Position numbers and translations under genes: made by a program. A DNA stretch of 18,679 bases, from assembly GCA_947303695.1 (NCBI GenBank), contig CAMYYX010000020.1, positions 1 to 18,679 on the forward strand, given 5' to 3'. This document shows positions 15,139-18,679 of this stretch, one piece after another. Under the pieces are notes generated by a model that saw only the letters and a program-made list of their open reading frames with translations, was not told the origin of the DNA and did not search any database. How positions within the stretch are numbered: the stretch's first letter is position 1; each line of letters begins with the position of its first letter. This DNA is from an uncultured Prevotellaceae bacterium (GTDB lineage Bacteria; Bacteroidota; Bacteroidia; Bacteroidales; Bacteroidaceae).

Positions 15139-15945
15139 ATGAATAACAAATATCTCAAACGCTATACAGCCGACAATCTAAGACAATGCCAGCTCAAAGA
15201 GTTAAGTATCCTTGAAGAAGTAGACAAGATTTGCAAACGGCACGGCATCGAGTATTGGCTCGATGGTGGAACTCTGCTTGGAGCTGTACGTCATAAAGGG
15301 TTCATTCCTTGGGATGATGATATCGACATTGGCATGACTCTTGCTGACATGAAACGGTTTTGTAGTGTTGCTCAAGACGAGTTACCCAACCACCTATTTC
15401 TGCAGACTCCTGAAACTGACGCCAAGTTGAAGGAACCCATTGTAAAGATACGTGATCTCAATTCGCTTTACATCGAAGGTAGCGATACTTTTAACGTAGA
15501 TTACGAAAAAGGCATCTTTATCGACATCTTCCCATTCGTTTCTTGTCCTGATATGCCAAAAGGATTATTGAAGAAAGTAGGCAAAGGTATTTGTCATTCG
15601 TACAGCATCCTACATCGCCAGCATTACTACAGCCTACGCTCATTTGCAGAGTACTTCTGGTTTTCTGGAAAATACTGGTGCTGTTTAGCCATCCTAAAGC
15701 TTTATAGTATATTCGGCAATACAAGTCACTATATGAGCAACCTACCTGTAAGCAACGGATATGGCATTAACCACCGTCGTGACTCCATTTTCCCAATAGG
15801 ACAAATAGAATTCGAAGGAAAGATTTTTCCTTCACCACATAATGCCGATGCATACCTCACCGACTTGTTTAAGAATTACATGGAGATACCTCCTGTAGAA
15901 AAGCGACAAGTTCATGCTGTTGTCATCGTACCTGAGCTAACCTAA
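15139..15945 (+). CDS. LicD-family phosphotransferase
   Basis: LicD proteins transfer a phosphorylated small alcohol (phosphocholine, polyol phosphate) from a CDP donor onto a glycan; fukutin and FKRP of animals belong to the same superfamily and use CDP-ribitol. The 268-residue protein has YWLDGGTLLGAVRHKGFIP (39-57) and the metal-binding DDDID (Asp59, 60, 61, 63), then FIDIFPF, all typical. There is no signal peptide. The start is ATG 15139: the longer frame from TTG 15106 begins inside the -7 box. It is transcribed away from the IspD-like/SDR operon, with both promoters in the 152-bp gap, so the three may be co-regulated. Its stop lies one base from the end of convergent rmuC. Donor and acceptor are unknown. 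Confidence 0.9.
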   Translation: MNNKYLKRYTADNLRQCQLKELSILEEVDKICKRHGIEYWLDGGTLLGAVRHKGFIPWDDDIDIGMTLADMKRFCSVAQDELPNHLFLQTPETDAKLKEPIVKIRDLNSLYIEGSDTFNVDYEKGIFIDIFPFVSCPDMPKGLLKKVGKGICHSYSILHRQHYYSLRSFAEYFWFSGKYWCCLAILKLYSIFGNTSHYMSNLPVSNGYGINHRRDSIFPIGQIEFEGKIFPSPHNADAYLTDLFKNYMEIPPVEKRQVHAVVIVPELT

Positions 15946-15946
15946 C

Positions 15947-17248
15947 CTATTCTTCGTTACCCTCAATAGATTTGAGTTCATCAGGTATCTGCTTTGTAGT
16001 CGTAACACCATACTTCAAAAGATCCTGCAGTTGCTTAGAAAGGTTACCCCTTCCTTCTGTAAGTCGCTTCACACCTTCTTCGTATGAATTGTTCACGGTA
16101 CGTATCTGATTACCCAATGTCACATACCCTTCAGCAAAGGTAGAGTACTTTTCATAGATTTTTGCGGCAGCCTGTAAGATATCACGATTGTTCTTCTCTT
16201 GACGAGTGTTCTGCCAGGTAAGAAACATCAGTCGCAAAACCACCATTAGGTTCGTAGGATTGATGATCAAAACGCCTTTCTTATATGCTTTCGTACCTAG
16301 TTGTGGGTCTTTGTTCATCGCAAGGATATAGCTGCCTTCGTTGGGCACGAACATCAGCACAATGGGCATCGCACCAGTCACTGTCTTGTAGTATTGCTTG
16401 TCCGACAACTCACACACATGCGTCCAAATCGAGTCGTAGTTGGCCTTGATGGCAGCCTTACGTTCCTCGTCATTCTCTGCTCCCACATAGTCTGTATAGG
16501 CTGTAAGCGATACCTTCGAGTCAATAATGATATTCGTCCCGTCGGCAGCATACACCACCACATCGGGTCGCTCCGTATTACCTTCTTCAGCCTTCACACT
16601 CACCTGCTTCTTGTACTCTACCCCTTCGCGCAGTCCGCTGTCGGCAAGGATATTCTCCAACACCTGCTCGCCCCAATCACCCTGCACCTTTCCTCTATTT
16701 TTCAAAGCATCAGCCAAGCTCTGGGTGGTTTTGTCGCGCTCCTTATCGTGTTCAAAGACAGCTTTGATTGAAGCCTCCAATGCTGTTGTATTCTTTGTCT
16801 GTTCAGCTTTACTATCGTTGACCAATGTTCGCAGCGACTCCAACTCCTTCTGCAACGGACCTACCACCAACGTCATCTGCTCAGCATTCTGTTTCTTAAA
16901 GTTCTCCGAACGAACCTCCAGTTCCTTCTCAAACTGAATCCGCATCTGCTCACGAGCCAGTTTCAGTTCGGTTGTGAACCGCTCCTGCCGTACTTCCTCT
17001 TCCTTCTTCGCCTGTTGCTGTGTCAGTTCCAATAGCTGCTGAGTGTTCTGCAACTTCGCTTTCCACTCTTCACTCTCCACCTTTCTCTCTTCACACTTCA
17101 CTCTCCACTCTTCACTTTTCACTCTCCACTCTTCTTTTTCGCCCTTCAACTCCGTATAGCGCCGTTCGCCGTCCTTTCGGGTGTAGACTACCATCCAGAC
17201 TGCCAACACAACCACGATGACCAAAGCTATGATTAATCCTATTTCCAT
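15947..17248 (-). CDS. rmuC: DNA recombination protein RmuC
   Basis: RmuC proteins limit inversions at short inverted repeats and contain a nuclease-like domain. The 433-residue protein begins with one membrane segment (about 2-22, GLIIALVIVVVLAVWMVV). A long coiled coil to about residue 180 follows, then the RmuC domain with QGDWGEQVLENIL, ERPDVVVY and IIIDSKVSLTAY, the D..DSK pattern of the restriction-endonuclease-like fold. The start is ATG 17248; the frame extends to TTG 17272 but that codon lies in the -7 box. Residues 38-65 are four near-perfect heptads (EEWRVKS-type) encoded by a 21-bp tandem repeat. The upstream UDG-family gene ends 47 bp before the extended frame, but rmuC has its own promoter. 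Confidence 0.92.
   Translation of the reverse strand: MEIGLIIALVIVVVLAVWMVVYTRKDGERRYTELKGEKEEWRVKSEEWRVKCEERKVESEEWKAKLQNTQQLLELTQQQAKKEEEVRQERFTTELKLAREQMRIQFEKELEVRSENFKKQNAEQMTLVVGPLQKELESLRTLVNDSKAEQTKNTTALEASIKAVFEHDKERDKTTQSLADALKNRGKVQGDWGEQVLENILADSGLREGVEYKKQVSVKAEEGNTERPDVVVYAADGTNIIIDSKVSLTAYTDYVGAENDEERKAAIKANYDSIWTHVCELSDKQYYKTVTGAMPIVLMFVPNEGSYILAMNKDPQLGTKAYKKGVLIINPTNLMVVLRLMFLTWQNTRQEKNNRDILQAAAKIYEKYSTFAEGYVTLGNQIRTVNNSYEEGVKRLTEGRGNLSKQLQDLLKYGVTTTKQIPDELKSIEGNEE
17061..17137 (-). repeat. 21-bp tandem repeat (about four copies) encoding coiled-coil heptads in rmuC
   Basis: On the minus strand, units of the form GAAGAGTGGAGAGTGAAAAGT recur about four times with few changes, and each encodes a heptad such as EEWRVKS, EEWRVKC, EERKVES, EEWKAKL. 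At a finer scale the unit is itself built of GAGTGGA/GAGTGAA sub-repeats. Copy number may vary between strains without breaking the frame. Confidence 0.75.
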
Positions 17249-17269
17249 AAGCCTTTCATTTATCGATTG

Positions 17270-17301
17270 CAAAGATAAAGAAAAAAAACTACATGAACAA
17301 A
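17270..17301 (-). promoter_or_regulatory. Promoter of rmuC
   Basis: Minus strand: TTTG (17301-17298), 20 bp, TATCTTTG (17277-17270). The start would be near 17263, leaving a leader of only about 15 nt before the ATG at 17248. Confidence 0.8.
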
Positions 17302-17319
17302 CTATATCGTTTAAAAATC

Positions 17320-17922
17320 TTATAGCATGCCTGCGAATGCATACATCTGACGATAGGCTTCAGCCTTTTTGCTAAAGGCCAGAGGATAAGCGCGCGAAGA
17401 AGAAGGCAGACGATAGAGAAACACATCTTTTCGTTGTTCGACATTGGAAAGAGAAGGTAATGCTATCCTCTCATTCACGTTTGGCATCGATGCAACAGCC
17501 AGTGTAGAACAGAGTGTTTTGGTTGCTAATTCACCCGTCGTTACGATTAGTTTCAATTGATGTAGTCCACGAACTAAGTTTTGAATATCTGTAGGTGTTA
17601 CAATCTCCAGATATGTATCAGATGCATTCGCATTCAAACGACGGACGGCACAGGCTGTATCATAGTATCCTATCCCTTTTTCCAGAAGGAATATCTTGAT
17701 TGCTTCCAAACAGAAGGTTTTATGTTCAGAATCCACAAAATATTCTTTGTCATTGAAAAACACCTCACCAGTAATTCGCCAATGGTCGTTGATGTAGTTT
17801 GGATAAAAGAAAGGCATGCACCATCTTTTTTGCTGAGGAGGGAAACTTCCCAAAAACAACACCTTTGTATTGACGGGAAGAAATGGTTGCAAGGGATGTA
17901 ATTCTACATTCTGACGGTTCAT
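17320..17922 (-). CDS. Uracil-DNA glycosylase superfamily protein
   Basis: Predicted base-excision enzyme acting on deaminated bases in DNA. The 200-residue protein has a first motif VLFLGSFPPQ (21-30), then FFYPNYINDHW (38-48), the stacking and water-positioning region. The C-terminal motif is LPSSSRAYP (172-180), corresponding to the LPSTSPAY-type loop that enters the minor groove. This set is closest to the GSFP subgroup (hypoxanthine or mixed-specificity glycosylases) rather than classical Ung; that placement is from memory. No extra domains are present. The start ATG lies 11 bp after the stop of the glycosyltransferase gene, so the two are probably co-transcribed although their roles seem unrelated. 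Substrate base unknown. Confidence 0.8.
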   Translation of the reverse strand: MNRQNVELHPLQPFLPVNTKVLFLGSFPPQQKRWCMPFFYPNYINDHWRITGEVFFNDKEYFVDSEHKTFCLEAIKIFLLEKGIGYYDTACAVRRLNANASDTYLEIVTPTDIQNLVRGLHQLKLIVTTGELATKTLCSTLAVASMPNVNERIALPSLSNVEQRKDVFLYRLPSSSRAYPLAFSKKAEAYRQMYAFAGML

Positions 17923-17933
17923 GAAGAAAGAAT

Positions 17934-18679
17934 CTATTGCGTTAGTTGGGAATATGTTTTGTTTCCTTTAACGTAGTATTGCCAAAGAACAGAATGGTTG
18001 ACAACTTCTGGAAGGGATTGCACGTTCTTACGATTCGCTTGAATCTGCTCTCGTATCGTAGCATATTGGAGTTTCAACAGTTTAAACTCTTTGTGTGCCT
18101 TAAAGACGGCTTTCATGTTTTGCGGGTCGCCTTTGATAAGAAATTGAAGGGCTGCTACCCAGTCGAGCAAGGTTCGCATTCGGAGCACAGAGGTCAGTTT
18201 GCTGTCTGGCAAATTCTTGTAAAGCATCAGGAGATTGTTGCGGAAATTGAGGAAAGTCTTGCGAGGGTTTCCCTGGTTCAGCGTCGCACCACCTAAATGA
18301 TAGGCTGTACTCTGAGGCACACAAACCAGATCGTATCCCATGATTCGCATACGCCAACAGAGGTCAATCTCTTCCATGTGGGCAAAGAATTTGGCATCGA
18401 GTCCACCTGCTTCCCAATAAGTATTGGAGCGAACCATCATCGCAGCACCAGTTGTCCACATCACAGGTACCACATCGTCATACTGCCCCTTATCTTCCTC
18501 AACAGTCGCAAAGACCCTACCCCGGCAATAGGGATAACCATACTTATCAATAAAACCACCCGCCGCACCTGCATATTCGAACATTTCTTTTGTATCACCC
18601 ATAGGGAGAAGTTTCAATAACTTTGGTTGACAAGCTGCAACTTGCGGATGACTATCCATATAATCAATCAGGGGAATCA
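17934..18679 (-). CDS. GT2-family glycosyltransferase, N-terminus outside the window
   Basis: Membrane-associated transferase adding a sugar to a surface polysaccharide or lipid-linked glycan. The frame is open to the last base (IPLIDYMDSH), so the ATG at 18659 is internal and the nucleotide-sugar-binding N-terminal part, including the DxD motif, is not in view. Counting from that Met, TTGAAMMVR (69-77) and MEEIDLCWR (95-103) form the acceptor-side motif with the likely catalytic acids, followed by GYDLVCVPQSTAYHLGG. The C-terminal ~100 residues include a helical stretch (WVAALQFLIKG) and a basic, amphipathic end, usual for rhamnosyltransferase-like GT2 enzymes. The product could act with the LicD/IspD-like genes 2 kb away, but nothing in the sequence proves this. 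Confidence 0.85.
   Translation of the reverse strand, partial: IPLIDYMDSHPQVAACQPKLLKLLPMGDTKEMFEYAGAAGGFIDKYGYPYCRGRVFATVEEDKGQYDDVVPVMWTTGAAMMVRSNTYWEAGGLDAKFFAHMEEIDLCWRMRIMGYDLVCVPQSTAYHLGGATLNQGNPRKTFLNFRNNLLMLYKNLPDSKLTSVLRMRTLLDWVAALQFLIKGDPQNMKAVFKAHKEFKLLKLQYATIREQIQANRKNVQSLPEVVNHSVLWQYYVKGNKTYSQLTQ

Noticed and set aside
17061..17137. CRISPR array or direct-repeat locus
   Set aside because: The units are contiguous 21-bp repeats with no spacers and encode heptads in a complete rmuC gene.
1..18679. tRNA, rRNA, insertion sequence, integrase or phage genes
   Set aside because: No cloverleaf, rRNA motif, transposase domain or terminal repeats with target duplication were recognised anywhere in the window.

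Overview
The window looks like a chromosomal segment of a Bacteroidales bacterium, most likely Prevotella or a close relative. The reasons are: promoters of the Bacteroidetes type (TTTG or TTG, 19-20 bp, TAnnTTTG) in front of most transcription units; start codons behind A-rich leaders with no Shine-Dalgarno sequence; lipoproteins with acidic residues after the lipobox cysteine; a polysaccharide-degradation gene pair; and short low-complexity repeats of the kind I associate with these genomes, some of them inside reading frames. I could run no homology search, so family calls rest on motifs read by eye.

Layout. 1-3663 (+): end of a pectin/rhamnogalacturonan utilisation operon, with a 5'-truncated rhamnogalacturonan acetylesterase (CE12-like) and a GH106-type alpha-L-rhamnosidase. 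3653-5356 (-): SulP anion transporter with a STAS domain, overlapping the rhamnosidase tail-to-tail. 5512-8203 (-): a tightly coupled pair, a TGS-like/uridine-kinase-type nucleoside kinase followed one base later by an uncharacterised ATP-grasp-like protein. 8433-10490 (+): a large surface lipoprotein with FAS1 domains and a foldable 5' leader. 10494-10760: an unusually structured convergent intergenic region with a 25-bp perfect palindromic terminator and, on the minus strand, a compact promoter-to-terminator unit that looks like a small RNA gene of about 60 nt. 10760-12094 (-): two lipoproteins, an NTF2/DUF3828-like protein and a membrane-anchored flavodoxin. 12295-13224 (+): menA, menaquinone biosynthesis.

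13225-15945 is a surface-glycan decoration cluster: an IspD/TarI-type cytidylyltransferase and an extended SDR on the minus strand, and a divergent LicD-family phosphotransferase on the plus strand, with two back-to-back promoters between them. The combination suggests synthesis of a CDP-activated polyol or sugar alcohol and its transfer as a phosphodiester onto a cell-surface glycan. 15947-18679 (-): rmuC with its own promoter, a UDG-superfamily glycosylase, and the C-terminal part of a GT2 glycosyltransferase that runs off the window.

The most interesting items are the IspD-like/SDR/LicD trio, the putative small RNA beside the palindromic terminator, and the in-frame low-complexity repeats that three otherwise unrelated genes carry. 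Promoter positions also show that the longest-ORF starts of menA, licD and rmuC are wrong; corrected starts are given.
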